In this document: piece after piece, positions 8,155-17,077 of the stretch
Numbering within the stretch: position 1 is the first letter of the stretch
Layout: every line of letters begins with the position of its first letter
NCBI RefSeq assembly: GCF_027924185.1
Contig: NZ_BRVO01000002.1
Location: 1-64,000, forward strand
Length of the DNA: 64,000 nucleotides
Reading direction: 5' to 3'
Source of the DNA: Neptunitalea lumnitzerae
GTDB lineage: Bacteria > Bacteroidota > Bacteroidia > Flavobacteriales > Flavobacteriaceae
Position numbers and translations under genes: made by a program
Notes under the pieces: generated by a model
Database searches by the model: none
Told to the model about the DNA's origin: nothing
The model's input: the letters and a program-made list of their open reading frames with translations, nothing else

Positions 8155-10046
8155 TGAACTACAAAGATTTTTACCAAAATAGTATTCAGAATCCTGAAGA
8201 ATTCTGGAAAGAACAAGCAAACCAATTAACGTGGTATGATTTTCCTAGTACCATTCTTTCAAAAGATGCTTATAACTACGATCAGTGGTTTGCAGATGGT
8301 AAATTGAATATGAGTTATCTATGTATAGATAAACATATTCAGGATGGTTACGGAGATCAGGTGGCTATAATCTATGATTCTCCTGTTACTAATACAAAAC
8401 AGAAATATACCTATAATGATATGAAATCGGAAGTAGGTAGGCTAGCTGGGGCATTAAAAAAACTTGGTTTAGAAAAAGGCGATACTGCTATTATTTACAT
8501 GCCTATGATACCACAGGCGATGTTCTCAATGTTAGCGTGCGCAAGAATTGGGGTTATACATTCAGTTGTTTTTGGTGGTTTTGCTCCGCATGAGCTTGCT
8601 ATACGTATAGATGATTGTAAACCTAAAATTATACTAACTGCTTCTAGCGGTATAGAGGTTGATAGAATTATACCTTACAAACCATATGTAGATAAAGCAA
8701 TAACACTTTCTACGCATAAACCAGAAAACGTTGTAGTTTATAAGCGTCATTTAGGAGCCGATGTTCCAGATCAGCCTTATGACCTAGATTACAAATCATT
8801 AGTACGTACTGCAGATATTGCTTCACCAATTTCTGTTCCTTCAACACATCCGTTGTATATTTTGTATACTTCTGGAACTACTGGTAGACCAAAAGGAATT
8901 ATTAGAGATACCGGTGGGTATGCTACCGCTTTAAAATTCTCTATGAAATATGTATATGGAGTAGCACAAGATGAAATTTTCTGGGCAGCTAGTGATGTAG
9001 GTTGGGTAGTAGGGCATAGTTATATAGTATATGGTCCGTTAGTAAATAGAAACACTACCGTAATTTTTGAAGGAAAACCTATTAGAACACCTGATGCCTC
9101 TACCTTTTGGAGAGTAATTAGTGAATATGGTGTGAGTGTTATGTTTACTGCACCTACAGCTATTAGAGCCATCAAAAAAGAAGATCCGCAAGGAAACTTT
9201 ATTAAGGAGTTTGATTTATCTAGCTTAAAGTATCAGTTTTTAGCGGGTGAACGTTGTGATGCGGCTACCTTAAACTGGTTGCAGCAACAATTAAACATTC
9301 CAGTAATAGACCACTGGTGGCAAACAGAGTCTGGTTGGCCTATGCTGTCTAATATGGCTGGTGTAGAATTAGCTGATGTTAAGCCAGGTTCAGCTACATT
9401 TCCTGTTTGTGGTTATGATATTAGAGTATTAAACGACGAAGGTGTACAAGTAGACGCTAGTACTGAAGGATATGTTGCCGTGAAGTTGCCTTTACCTCCT
9501 GGTACCCTTCAAAACATTTGGGGCAATCCTGAAAGGTTTCAAGAGGGTTATCTAAAACCTTTTAAAGGCTATTATTTTTCTGGGGATGGTGGTTACATAG
9601 ATGAAGACGGCTATGTATTTATTACCGGAAGGGTAGATGATATTATTAATGTGGCGGGTCATAGACTTTCAACGGCTGAAATGGAAGAAGTAGTAGCTTC
9701 TCATAACTCGGTAGCAGAATGTGCTGTGATTGGCGTACATGACGATTTAAAAGGACAAATACCCATTGCACTTGCTGTAACAAAGTCTGATAATCTATTA
9801 GCAGAATCTGTTATACAAGAAGAAATTGTAAAGGATGTGCGCGCTGTAATTGGAGCGGTGGCATCTTTAAGAATGGTTTTAATAGTAGACAGGCTACCAA
9901 AAACAAGATCTGGTAAAATTCTTAGAAAACTTTTAAGAAGTATTGCAGATGATAAAGAATTTTCTGTACCTTCTACCATTGATGACCCAAACATTATCAA
10001 CGAAATACAACTAGCATTCAAAACACATAAAGTAGGCATTAATTAA
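8151..10046 (+). CDS. prpE: Propionyl-CoA synthetase-type acyl-CoA ligase
   Basis: A 631-residue ANL-superfamily adenylate-forming ligase. The P-loop-like motif YTSGTTGRPKGIIRDTGGY, the stretch SDVGWVVGHSYIVYGPL and the C-terminal GRVDDIINVAGHRLSTAEME follow PrpE more than Acs. The acylation-site lysine lies in PKTRSGKILRKLLR near the C-terminus. It converts propionate (or acetate) plus ATP and CoA to the acyl-CoA in the cytoplasm. It lies directly upstream of acs, with 14 bp between the genes, and behind the transporter-kinase pair. The PrpE assignment rests on motif resemblance. Substrate preference between C2 and C3 is not settled. Confidence 0.8.
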   Translation: MMNYKDFYQNSIQNPEEFWKEQANQLTWYDFPSTILSKDAYNYDQWFADGKLNMSYLCIDKHIQDGYGDQVAIIYDSPVTNTKQKYTYNDMKSEVGRLAGALKKLGLEKGDTAIIYMPMIPQAMFSMLACARIGVIHSVVFGGFAPHELAIRIDDCKPKIILTASSGIEVDRIIPYKPYVDKAITLSTHKPENVVVYKRHLGADVPDQPYDLDYKSLVRTADIASPISVPSTHPLYILYTSGTTGRPKGIIRDTGGYATALKFSMKYVYGVAQDEIFWAASDVGWVVGHSYIVYGPLVNRNTTVIFEGKPIRTPDASTFWRVISEYGVSVMFTAPTAIRAIKKEDPQGNFIKEFDLSSLKYQFLAGERCDAATLNWLQQQLNIPVIDHWWQTESGWPMLSNMAGVELADVKPGSATFPVCGYDIRVLNDEGVQVDASTEGYVAVKLPLPPGTLQNIWGNPERFQEGYLKPFKGYYFSGDGGYIDEDGYVFITGRVDDIINVAGHRLSTAEMEEVVASHNSVAECAVIGVHDDLKGQIPIALAVTKSDNLLAESVIQEEIVKDVRAVIGAVASLRMVLIVDRLPKTRSGKILRKLLRSIADDKEFSVPSTIDDPNIINEIQLAFKTHKVGIN

Positions 10047-10060
10047 TTTAACACAACAAC

Positions 10061-11968
10061 ATGAGTAATTATCATATTAAACATTTAGAAGAGTATTTTC
10101 AAGTATACCGTAAATCTGTGAGAGACCCAGAACGATTCTGGGAAGAGGTTGCGGAAGAACATTTTGTTTGGAGAAAACGTTGGAGTAATGTTTTGTCTTG
10201 GGACTTTGCAAAACCAGAAGTAAAATGGTTTGAAGGAGCAGAATTAAATATTACCGAAAACTGTTTAGATAGACATTTAAGAACGCATGGTGAGCAAACT
10301 GCTATTTTATTTGAGCCGAATAGCCCCGATGAAGAAGCACAGCATATTACCTATAATGCCTTATTTGAAAAGGTAAATAAAATGGCAAATGTGCTAAAAG
10401 CTCAAGGGATAGAAAAAGGGGATAGAGTTTGTATTTATTTACCCATGATTCCTGAACTAGCTATTGCTTTATTAGCGTGTGCCCGTATTGGTGCAGTACA
10501 TTCAGTTGTATTTGCTGGGTTTTCTGCAAAGGCATTGGCTACCAGAATAAACGATGCGTCTTGTAAAATGGTAATTACATCAGATGGGTCTTACCGTGGT
10601 GCTAAAACTTTAGATTTAAAAGCTATTGTAGATGAGGCACTTTTATCATGTGAGACTATTGAGAAAGTATTGTTAGTTGAAAGAACTAAAAATAAGGTTA
10701 CACTAAAAGAAGGAAGAGACCTTTGGATTCAACCTTTATTAGATGAGGCGGATGGATTCTGTGAAGCTGTTTCTATGAATGCAGAAGATCCTTTATTTAT
10801 TTTATATACTTCTGGTTCTACAGGTAAACCAAAAGGTATGGTGCATACTACCGGTGGTTACATGGTGTATACGGCATATACGTTTAAAAATATTTTTCAA
10901 TATAGAGAAGGAGATATATACTGGTGTACAGCAGATATAGGATGGATTACCGGGCATAGCTATATAGTATATGGTCCGTTAGCTAATGGAGGTACAACTG
11001 TAATGTTTGAGGGTGTACCTAGTTATCCGGATTTTAGTAGATTCTGGGAAATTGTAGAAAAACATAAAATAACACATTTATATACGGCACCAACAGCTAT
11101 TAGAGCTTTGGCTAAAGAAAATATTGAGTATGTAGAGAAATGTGATTTATCATCGTTAAAAGTACTGGGGTCAGTTGGTGAACCAATTAACGAGGAAGCT
11201 TGGCACTGGTATAACGATAATGTAGGTAAAAATAAGAGTCCGATTGTAGATACCTGGTGGCAAACAGAAACTGGTGGTATTATGATTTCGCCAATCCCTT
11301 TTGTAACACCAACAAAACCAACGTATGCTACGTTACCTTTTATTGGTATTCAACCAGCATTAATGGATGAAAATGCACAAGAATTAAAAGGGAACCAAGT
11401 AGAAGGTAGGTTATGTATTAAATATCCTTGGCCATCTATGGCACGAACCATTTGGGGAGATCACGACCGTTACCGAGATACCTATTTCTCTGCTTATGCC
11501 AATATGTATTTTACAGGAGATGGTGCTATGAGAGATGAAGTAGGTTATTATAGAATTACGGGTAGAGTAGATGATGTAATTATAGTTTCTGGACACAACC
11601 TTGGTACAGCACCAATTGAAGATGCTATTAACGAACACCAGGCTGTAGCAGAATCTGCAATTGTAGGATTCCCTCACGAAGTGAAAGGTAATGCATTATA
11701 TGGTTATGTAATCTTAAAAGAATATGGAGAATCAAGAAACTTTGATAATCTTAAGAAAGAGATTAACCAGCAAATTGCTGATAAGATTGGACCAATTGCA
11801 AAATTAGATAAGATTCAATTTGTACCAGGATTACCAAAAACGCGTTCTGGTAAGATTATGAGAAGAATTTTACGTAAAATTGCAAGTAAAGATACAAGTA
11901 ACTTAGGAGATACCAGTACATTACTGAATCCTGAGGTAGTAAAAGAAATTATGGATAATGCTCTATAA
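10061..11968 (+). CDS. acs: Acetyl-CoA synthetase
   Basis: A 635-residue AMP-forming acetate-CoA ligase of normal length (E. coli Acs is 652). It has the Acs signature set: YTSGSTGKPKGMVHTTGGYM, CTADIGWITGHSYIVYGPL, WWQTETGGIMI, GRVDDVIIVSGHNLGTAPIE, and the regulatory acetylation-site lysine in PKTRSGKIMRRILRKI. It activates acetate to acetyl-CoA through acetyl-AMP. It is the last gene of the block and is followed by a strong terminator. In the related CrbS/CrbR systems acs is the main regulated target, which fits its position here. Confidence 0.93.
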   Translation: MSNYHIKHLEEYFQVYRKSVRDPERFWEEVAEEHFVWRKRWSNVLSWDFAKPEVKWFEGAELNITENCLDRHLRTHGEQTAILFEPNSPDEEAQHITYNALFEKVNKMANVLKAQGIEKGDRVCIYLPMIPELAIALLACARIGAVHSVVFAGFSAKALATRINDASCKMVITSDGSYRGAKTLDLKAIVDEALLSCETIEKVLLVERTKNKVTLKEGRDLWIQPLLDEADGFCEAVSMNAEDPLFILYTSGSTGKPKGMVHTTGGYMVYTAYTFKNIFQYREGDIYWCTADIGWITGHSYIVYGPLANGGTTVMFEGVPSYPDFSRFWEIVEKHKITHLYTAPTAIRALAKENIEYVEKCDLSSLKVLGSVGEPINEEAWHWYNDNVGKNKSPIVDTWWQTETGGIMISPIPFVTPTKPTYATLPFIGIQPALMDENAQELKGNQVEGRLCIKYPWPSMARTIWGDHDRYRDTYFSAYANMYFTGDGAMRDEVGYYRITGRVDDVIIVSGHNLGTAPIEDAINEHQAVAESAIVGFPHEVKGNALYGYVILKEYGESRNFDNLKKEINQQIADKIGPIAKLDKIQFVPGLPKTRSGKIMRRILRKIASKDTSNLGDTSTLLNPEVVKEIMDNAL

Positions 11969-11991
11969 TGTTATGTTAGTTAGTTTTACTG

Positions 11992-12018
11992 AAGGCGCTT
12001 TGAAAAAAGCGCCTTTTT
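11992..12018 (+). terminator. Terminator after acs
   Basis: A 9-bp perfect stem (aaggcgctt / aagcgcctt) with a 6-base loop, followed by a short T run, 23 bp after the acs stop. It closes the acetate block. The minus strand lacks a T run, so it serves mainly the plus strand. Confidence 0.85.
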
Positions 12019-12022
12019 AACT

Positions 12023-12364
12023 TTATAGAATATCTTTTATTTTTTCGGGTGGTCTGCCTACTACTGCTTTGTTGCCATTAATTACAATAGGGCGTTCAAT
12101 TAGTTTAGGATTTTCTACCATTATAGTAATGAGTTCATCATCAGTAAAAGTTTTCCCCTTATAATTTTCTTTCCAAATGGCCTCGTTGGTTCTTATTAAC
12201 TCTGAGGGTTTATATCCTAATTTATTTAGAATTTCTTTAAGCTCGGTTTCTGTTGGTGGAGTATCTAAATACTTTACAATTTCAAACTCTTGGTTACTTT
12301 CTTCTACAAGTTTTAAGCCTTCTCTAGATTTTCCGCAACGGGCATTGTGATATATGGTAATCAT
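12023..12364 (-). CDS. arsC: ArsC-family (arsenate reductase-like) protein
   Basis: A 113-residue thioredoxin-fold protein of the ArsC/YfgD family. The nucleophile Cys is C10 in HNARCGKSREG, and the C-terminal half carries IERPIVI and VVGRPPEKI, the usual anion-pocket and end motifs. Glutaredoxin-linked ArsC reduces arsenate to arsenite, but many YfgD-like members lack proven activity. There are no ars transport or regulator genes nearby, so a housekeeping redox role is as likely as arsenic resistance. A possible -7 box (TATCTTTG on the minus strand) lies at 12387-12394. Confidence 0.82.
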   Translation of the reverse strand: MITIYHNARCGKSREGLKLVEESNQEFEIVKYLDTPPTETELKEILNKLGYKPSELIRTNEAIWKENYKGKTFTDDELITIMVENPKLIERPIVINGNKAVVGRPPEKIKDIL

Positions 12365-12449
12365 GTGTTTTATCTTTAATTTGTTACAAAGATAGGCAAT
12401 GATTATTTTTTGGTTGTTTATCTTTTACTGGATAATAGAGATTCAACAT

Positions 12450-14279
12450 TTAGTGTGCATGAATGTATTCAACTAGCTTGTTTAATTGGGTATCGTTACC
12501 ATGTAATACTTGTGCTTCATCTTCTGGAATATAAATATCTGGTTGGGTTCCGTTGCCATCCAAGGTTAAACCGTTTCGTTGAAATGAGAGCATGGTAGAA
12601 ACTTTTACTCTTATATTAGAATTCTTTAAATATATTTTTTTTGAGTTGCCACTAGAGCCATCCGTAGTAACCCCCACTATAGTAACATTAGGAAGTTCTT
12701 TAAAGGCACTTGTAAAAACAGTAGCAGCACTAAAGCTGCGTTCGTTAACTAATATATAAACAGGTTTAGTGTAGTTAGTATTTCCACTTTTTAAGATCAT
12801 ATAATGAGGTTTACTAAATTTTGTAATATCAAAGTTTCTTTGAAAACGATATTTGCTTAAGAACGTATCAATAGCGTTTCTATCCAATTCAGTTATAGTT
12901 TCTGAGCCATACATATTTAGATATCTATAGGACATTGATTTGTAGAAATCCTTTTCTTCATCAGTTCTTAAGTAGGCAATATTAGCTACCCAAGGGCTTT
13001 CTGTTTTAGGAATTATATAATTTCCTATGTTGTTGATGAGTTCTCTCCCTCCACCTGGGTTAAAACGTATATCAATAATTAATGCCTTTGTATTTTTAAA
13101 GTTTATAAATGTATCATCTATAAATTTTTCTAATTCTTTATTGTCGCTAGAATGATACATTTTTGGAATGGTTAAATACCCAATTTGATTATCTATTATT
13201 TTGCTCATATTGGTAAAGTTTGAGTTTTCAATTTCTTTAGATAAATCATACATAGCAAGCTGTTGTTTAGAAGTATAGTTGTATTGTTTATTGTTTAACT
13301 CAACTATAGCTAAGCTATCTGTTTTACCATTGGTAAATACTACTTTAATTTTTTTGGGTAAGGCTATATTATTTTTAAAATAAAGTTCCCCTAGGTTTTG
13401 TAATTCAGTGACACCCCTTCTAAATTTAGCTTCTTTAGGTGCTAGTTTGGCTTTGTAAGACATTGAATCTATAAGATTATGAACGGGAATATTGTTAATA
13501 GATTTTAAGTAAGGAAAGTTATTACTTAAGTATTCATATTCACTGTTTGTTTTTTTTAGCACAATAATAGAATCATGCAAAGGGGCTAGTGTATAGGGTA
13601 ATTGTAGACTGTAAGTTGGTATTTTCTTTTTATCCAGAAACTCATTTTTAACGCTAGCATGTCTATCTCCAATAGAAGCCATAATTTTTGCTAGTTCGTG
13701 GGTGAGAAAATTAACGTCTATCTTTTCTTTTTTACTAGATATTTTATGTTTAAGATTATTGATGGCCGAAGTATAATCAAAAGTTGAAAGATGAATATAT
13801 GAGGATTTAGTAGTAAGTATTTCTTCAAATTCATTAATATCTTCTAAAGCTTGGACGGCAGTTATATGCGTTATAGCTTTTTGTTTAGAGGGATGTTGGT
13901 TATTATATTTTAAAACCTTTTGTCTGTTTTCAAAGTTATAGGTTCCTGTTACCTTTATAGTTTTAGTACTGTCTGATAAAATAAGCAATACCTTTTTTTC
14001 AGGAGGTGTTCCTAATTCGGTTAGTATTTCTACTAAATCTTCTGAAAAACGTTTTTTCCATTTGCTGCCGTATTCTTTTCTACAAAATGCTAATAATTCT
14101 TCAGTAGTGTAGGTGTCTAGCTTTTCTAATGTATACCAATGGTTTTCAAATAATACTATGGGGGTGTTTTTTTCCCATTTTACAGCTGTAAATGGAGAGG
14201 CTTTTTCCATTTCTAATTTTTGACTATAGCCCCTTACAAGAATTAAACATAGCATTAGTGCTAAATAATAAGTTTTCAT
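12450..14279 (-). CDS. Secreted S41-family peptidase
   Basis: A 609-residue protein with a Sec signal peptide (MKTYYLALMLCLILVRGYSQ). The C-terminal half contains an S41 (C-terminal processing/tricorn-like) protease core: LIIDIRFNPGGG, then VNERSFSAATVF with the probable catalytic serine S517, and GSSGNSKKIYL carrying the candidate lysine base. The N-terminal roughly 250 residues look like a bacteroidete-specific domain. No clear PDZ domain is visible. It is divergent from the LytS gene across a 164-bp gap. It is probably periplasmic or surface-exposed; the substrate is unknown. Confidence 0.82.
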   Translation of the reverse strand: MKTYYLALMLCLILVRGYSQKLEMEKASPFTAVKWEKNTPIVLFENHWYTLEKLDTYTTEELLAFCRKEYGSKWKKRFSEDLVEILTELGTPPEKKVLLILSDSTKTIKVTGTYNFENRQKVLKYNNQHPSKQKAITHITAVQALEDINEFEEILTTKSSYIHLSTFDYTSAINNLKHKISSKKEKIDVNFLTHELAKIMASIGDRHASVKNEFLDKKKIPTYSLQLPYTLAPLHDSIIVLKKTNSEYEYLSNNFPYLKSINNIPVHNLIDSMSYKAKLAPKEAKFRRGVTELQNLGELYFKNNIALPKKIKVVFTNGKTDSLAIVELNNKQYNYTSKQQLAMYDLSKEIENSNFTNMSKIIDNQIGYLTIPKMYHSSDNKELEKFIDDTFINFKNTKALIIDIRFNPGGGRELINNIGNYIIPKTESPWVANIAYLRTDEEKDFYKSMSYRYLNMYGSETITELDRNAIDTFLSKYRFQRNFDITKFSKPHYMILKSGNTNYTKPVYILVNERSFSAATVFTSAFKELPNVTIVGVTTDGSSGNSKKIYLKNSNIRVKVSTMLSFQRNGLTLDGNGTQPDIYIPEDEAQVLHGNDTQLNKLVEYIHAH

Positions 14280-14443
14280 TGTTTTTTGATTTTAAATTCT
14301 GAGTGAACTTATTTTTAATAGCAGAAATGTAAAAATGTTATCGACAAACCTAGTGTCTGATCAGATGACTGTGTAGTACTACTAGACTTAGCTGAATATG
14401 ATTTTTCTATATTTACGTTATAAAATTTTAAGCAGCTTATTGT

Positions 14444-15451
14444 ATGATTCAATTTTCAGGAAAGGTTACCAAATTGCTAAAACTCTTGTTTCATATAGGG
14501 TTTCTAGGAATTATAGGAACCCAATTGTTAATGAGAGTATTTGATACCTTACCAGATAATTGGCTTTTTTTATTTACGAGTGATGCTTTCGAAAATTTTA
14601 TATGTGTAAGCATTGTATATGTCCTTTACTATGTCATTTTTAGGTTTGATAACCTTGCAAAAAGAATAGCCTATACCGTATTTTTAATTCTGCCATTGAT
14701 AGGGGTTGCTATTCTCAAAGATTATAGAATACATGGTGCAATAACTATAAACTATGCTTTTGGCTATTTTACAAGCCTTTTAGGGCAAGCTTTATTGTTT
14801 TATTTGCTATTGTATTTTATTAACAGGCTTGATGCATTGAATAAATACAAGAAAATGGAGAAAGAGTTAATAGAGACAAAAGAGCTATTAATGCGAAATC
14901 AATTACATCCTCATTTTTTGTTTAATGCGTTTAACTCTTTGTATAGTTTATCGCTTAAGAAAAAAGATGAGGTACCAGAGAATATTTTAAAATTGGCCGG
15001 AATGATGCGCTATATAACTGATGATATACAGCTTGATAAAGTACCTTTAAAAAAGGAAATTGATTTTATAGAGAAGTATATTGCGATAGAAAAAATACGT
15101 TTTGGGGAAGAGGCTTCTATTACGTTTACAATAGAAAACACCCTAACCTCTGATATTTTAATAGCTCCTTTTCTATTAATACCCTTGGTAGAAAATGCTT
15201 TTAAGCATGGGTTTTATACCAATGCTAAAGAAGCTTATGTACATATGAGTTTAAACATAACCGGTAACCAATTGTTATTTCTTGTAACTAATAGTGTTTT
15301 TAAAAAGCAGCATTTTCAAGAAAGTAATAGAGAAGGAAAAGGGTTAACTAATTTAAAACAGCGCTTGCAGACTTTGTATCCTAATCAATTTAGTTTGCAT
15401 AGTAATAGTACAGCTAATAGTTACCAAGCCCAGTTAAAAATAGAAATATAA
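14444..15451 (+). CDS. LytS-like sensor histidine kinase
   Basis: A 335-residue membrane kinase of the His_kinase (PF06580) type. Five or so hydrophobic helices occupy residues 10-130, followed by QLHPHFLFNAFNSLYSL with phospho-acceptor H157, and a C-terminal ATPase domain with LIPLVENAFKHG and GKGLTNLKQRL. It has no recognisable sensory domain beyond the membrane helices. The stop codon is immediately followed by the start codon of its LytTR partner. The signal is unknown. Confidence 0.88.
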   Translation: MIQFSGKVTKLLKLLFHIGFLGIIGTQLLMRVFDTLPDNWLFLFTSDAFENFICVSIVYVLYYVIFRFDNLAKRIAYTVFLILPLIGVAILKDYRIHGAITINYAFGYFTSLLGQALLFYLLLYFINRLDALNKYKKMEKELIETKELLMRNQLHPHFLFNAFNSLYSLSLKKKDEVPENILKLAGMMRYITDDIQLDKVPLKKEIDFIEKYIAIEKIRFGEEASITFTIENTLTSDILIAPFLLIPLVENAFKHGFYTNAKEAYVHMSLNITGNQLLFLVTNSVFKKQHFQESNREGKGLTNLKQRLQTLYPNQFSLHSNSTANSYQAQLKIEI

Positions 15452-16150
15452 ATGAATTTATATAAGGCCATAATTGTAGATGATGAACAATTAGCTATTG
15501 ATGTTATTGCTCATTATTTAGATAGATTTTCTACTATAGAAATAGTAAAAACATTTAATAGTTCAGTAGCGGCATTTAATTATTTAAAGCTAACAAATAC
15601 GATAGATTTAGTTTTTACAGATATTGCTATGCCTGAAATTTCAGGTATTGAGTTGGTAAAATTGCTTGAGGGAAAAACTAAGTTTATCATAACAACCTCT
15701 TACAGTGAGTACGCTGTAGAAAGTTTTGATTTAGATGTGATTGACTACTTGTTAAAACCAATTTCCTTTGAACGATTTACAAAGGCTATTCTTCGTTTTG
15801 AACATTCCAAAAAAGAAGAAGCAGTAGCGTTAATGCCTTCCTTTTTTGTAAAAGAAGGGGATGAGTATGTGAAAATTTTATTAGGCGATATAGATTATAT
15901 ACAAGGGCTTAAAGACTATGCTAAAATAGTAACTGGAAATAATTTTTGTTTGGCTTTAAAAACACTTAAATCTCTTGAAGTCAATTTAAAATCTTATGAG
16001 TTTATGAGAATTCATAAATCTTATATCGTTCCATTGTCTAAAATAAGCCAGTATAATGGTAAGTGTGTGCTAATTAATAATACGGAGATTCCAGTTGGAA
16101 ATAACTATAGAGAGGGAGTGAAAAAGTACTTGAATAAGAATATGTTATGA
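15452..16150 (+). CDS. LytTR response regulator
   Basis: A 232-residue regulator with an N-terminal receiver (phospho-acceptor D57 in LVFTDIAMPEISG, switch lysine in DYLLKPISFERF) and a C-terminal LytTR DNA-binding domain (about residues 135-230; MRIHKSYIVPLSKI is typical). It is paired with the adjacent LytS kinase. Targets are unknown. Such pairs often control neighbouring or envelope genes, and the divergent S41 peptidase gene is one candidate. Confidence 0.9.
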   Translation: MNLYKAIIVDDEQLAIDVIAHYLDRFSTIEIVKTFNSSVAAFNYLKLTNTIDLVFTDIAMPEISGIELVKLLEGKTKFIITTSYSEYAVESFDLDVIDYLLKPISFERFTKAILRFEHSKKEEAVALMPSFFVKEGDEYVKILLGDIDYIQGLKDYAKIVTGNNFCLALKTLKSLEVNLKSYEFMRIHKSYIVPLSKISQYNGKCVLINNTEIPVGNNYREGVKKYLNKNML

Positions 16151-16276
16151 TATTGTAATAATGTTTTATTTTACTTAACTGGAGTAAGAGAAGGAATAAT
16201 TGAACGTATTCCTGTTCCTGAAAATATTTTATGAATTAGTGCTTATTATAAGTCATGAATATTGTTTTATATTTAG

Positions 16277-16414
16277 AAAAACTTTGCTGTACCCACAGAA
16301 CTACCGCTAAAAGAATTAAGTGAAATTCTTTTGATGGATAATTATGAATCGGTTTTAGGATGGAAGGATAATGACACCTTACTATCTGATAAAAGAAAGG
16401 AAATACAGGTATGA
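16277..16414 (+). pseudogene. Remnant of a coding frame, start lost
   Basis: An open frame of 45 codons runs from just after a stop at 16274-16276 to a TGA at 16412-16414. It reads KNFAVPTELPLKELSEILLM and onward and ends DKRKEIQV. It looks like a natural protein end in amino-acid composition and hydrophobic pattern, but it has no start codon before an internal ATG about halfway along. Its stop overlaps the next gene's ATG (ATGA), the usual arrangement inside an operon. I infer the 3' remnant of a deleted gene, or a gene whose 5' end is disrupted. I do not recognise the family. Confidence 0.4.
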
Positions 16415-16866
16415 AGTTACCCAAAGGAATAACAGGATTTCTTAAATCAAGTGATGAAGAGTTACCGGAGATTGGTGAAAAATGGTTAAAAGAACAAATC
16501 TATTTATGTACTAGCGCCAAATATGTAGTGCACGAGATAACATTGCCTACCACCTCAACTAATTTTTATAAAGTAACGTTTGTAAATTCGGTTACAGGTA
16601 AACTTATTTTGATTTTAGTAAATGATACGTATCCGTTTTTTGCGGGTGTTACCGAAGATAGTTCCTGGATGCAAAATAATTTTATAGAGGTGCTGGATGA
16701 TTTAAAAAATTGTCTAGAACCGAAGCTTACGTATTTATCTACTGAGCTATTAAATACAGAATTTGTAAATGATAATTTATCCGACTTAGGTAAAGAAGAA
16801 TTAGCGCAAATTAAGTATTGGAAATGTAAGACATTTGGAGAGATTATATTTAATGAGTTTGATTAG
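16411..16866 (+). CDS. Unrecognised protein of accessory patch
   Basis: A 151-residue soluble acidic protein with no signal peptide and no motif I recognise. The first third is rich in charged residues, and the middle (YKVTFVNSVTGKLILILVNDTYPFFAGVTEDSS) looks like consecutive beta strands. It overlaps the preceding remnant by 4 bp, suggesting that both once formed one operon. Its size and placement in an accessory patch would suit an immunity-type or orphan protein, but nothing in the sequence proves that. Confidence 0.55.
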   Translation: MKLPKGITGFLKSSDEELPEIGEKWLKEQIYLCTSAKYVVHEITLPTTSTNFYKVTFVNSVTGKLILILVNDTYPFFAGVTEDSSWMQNNFIEVLDDLKNCLEPKLTYLSTELLNTEFVNDNLSDLGKEELAQIKYWKCKTFGEIIFNEFD

Positions 16867-17077
16867 AAAATTAAATCATATATCGTTACTAATTAATAAC
16901 TATTGTTAGTCTTTTATAGAAACATCATTCATTTGTTTTTCAAAGTGTATAGGTACGGATAATTGAGGATATTGGGAAAATGGAAGGGAGTTTTGAATGA
17001 ATGTTTAGAGTATAATAATTTTTTAGGTTTTGGTTTGTGGTTAAGGTAAATGGATTAAATTGTAGATAAAAATTATC

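Noticed and set aside
12023-12364. Arsenic resistance locus
   Set aside because: Only the ArsC-fold gene is present; no arsenite exporter or ArsR gene is nearby, so resistance is not claimed.
12410-12598. 62-codon plus-strand frame at the end of the S41 peptidase gene
   Set aside because: Most of it is antisense to the peptidase C-terminus and it has no domain character.
16236-16424. 62-codon minus-strand frame over the gene remnant
   Set aside because: It opposes the plus-strand remnant whose end is coupled to the next gene; composition and position fit a shadow.
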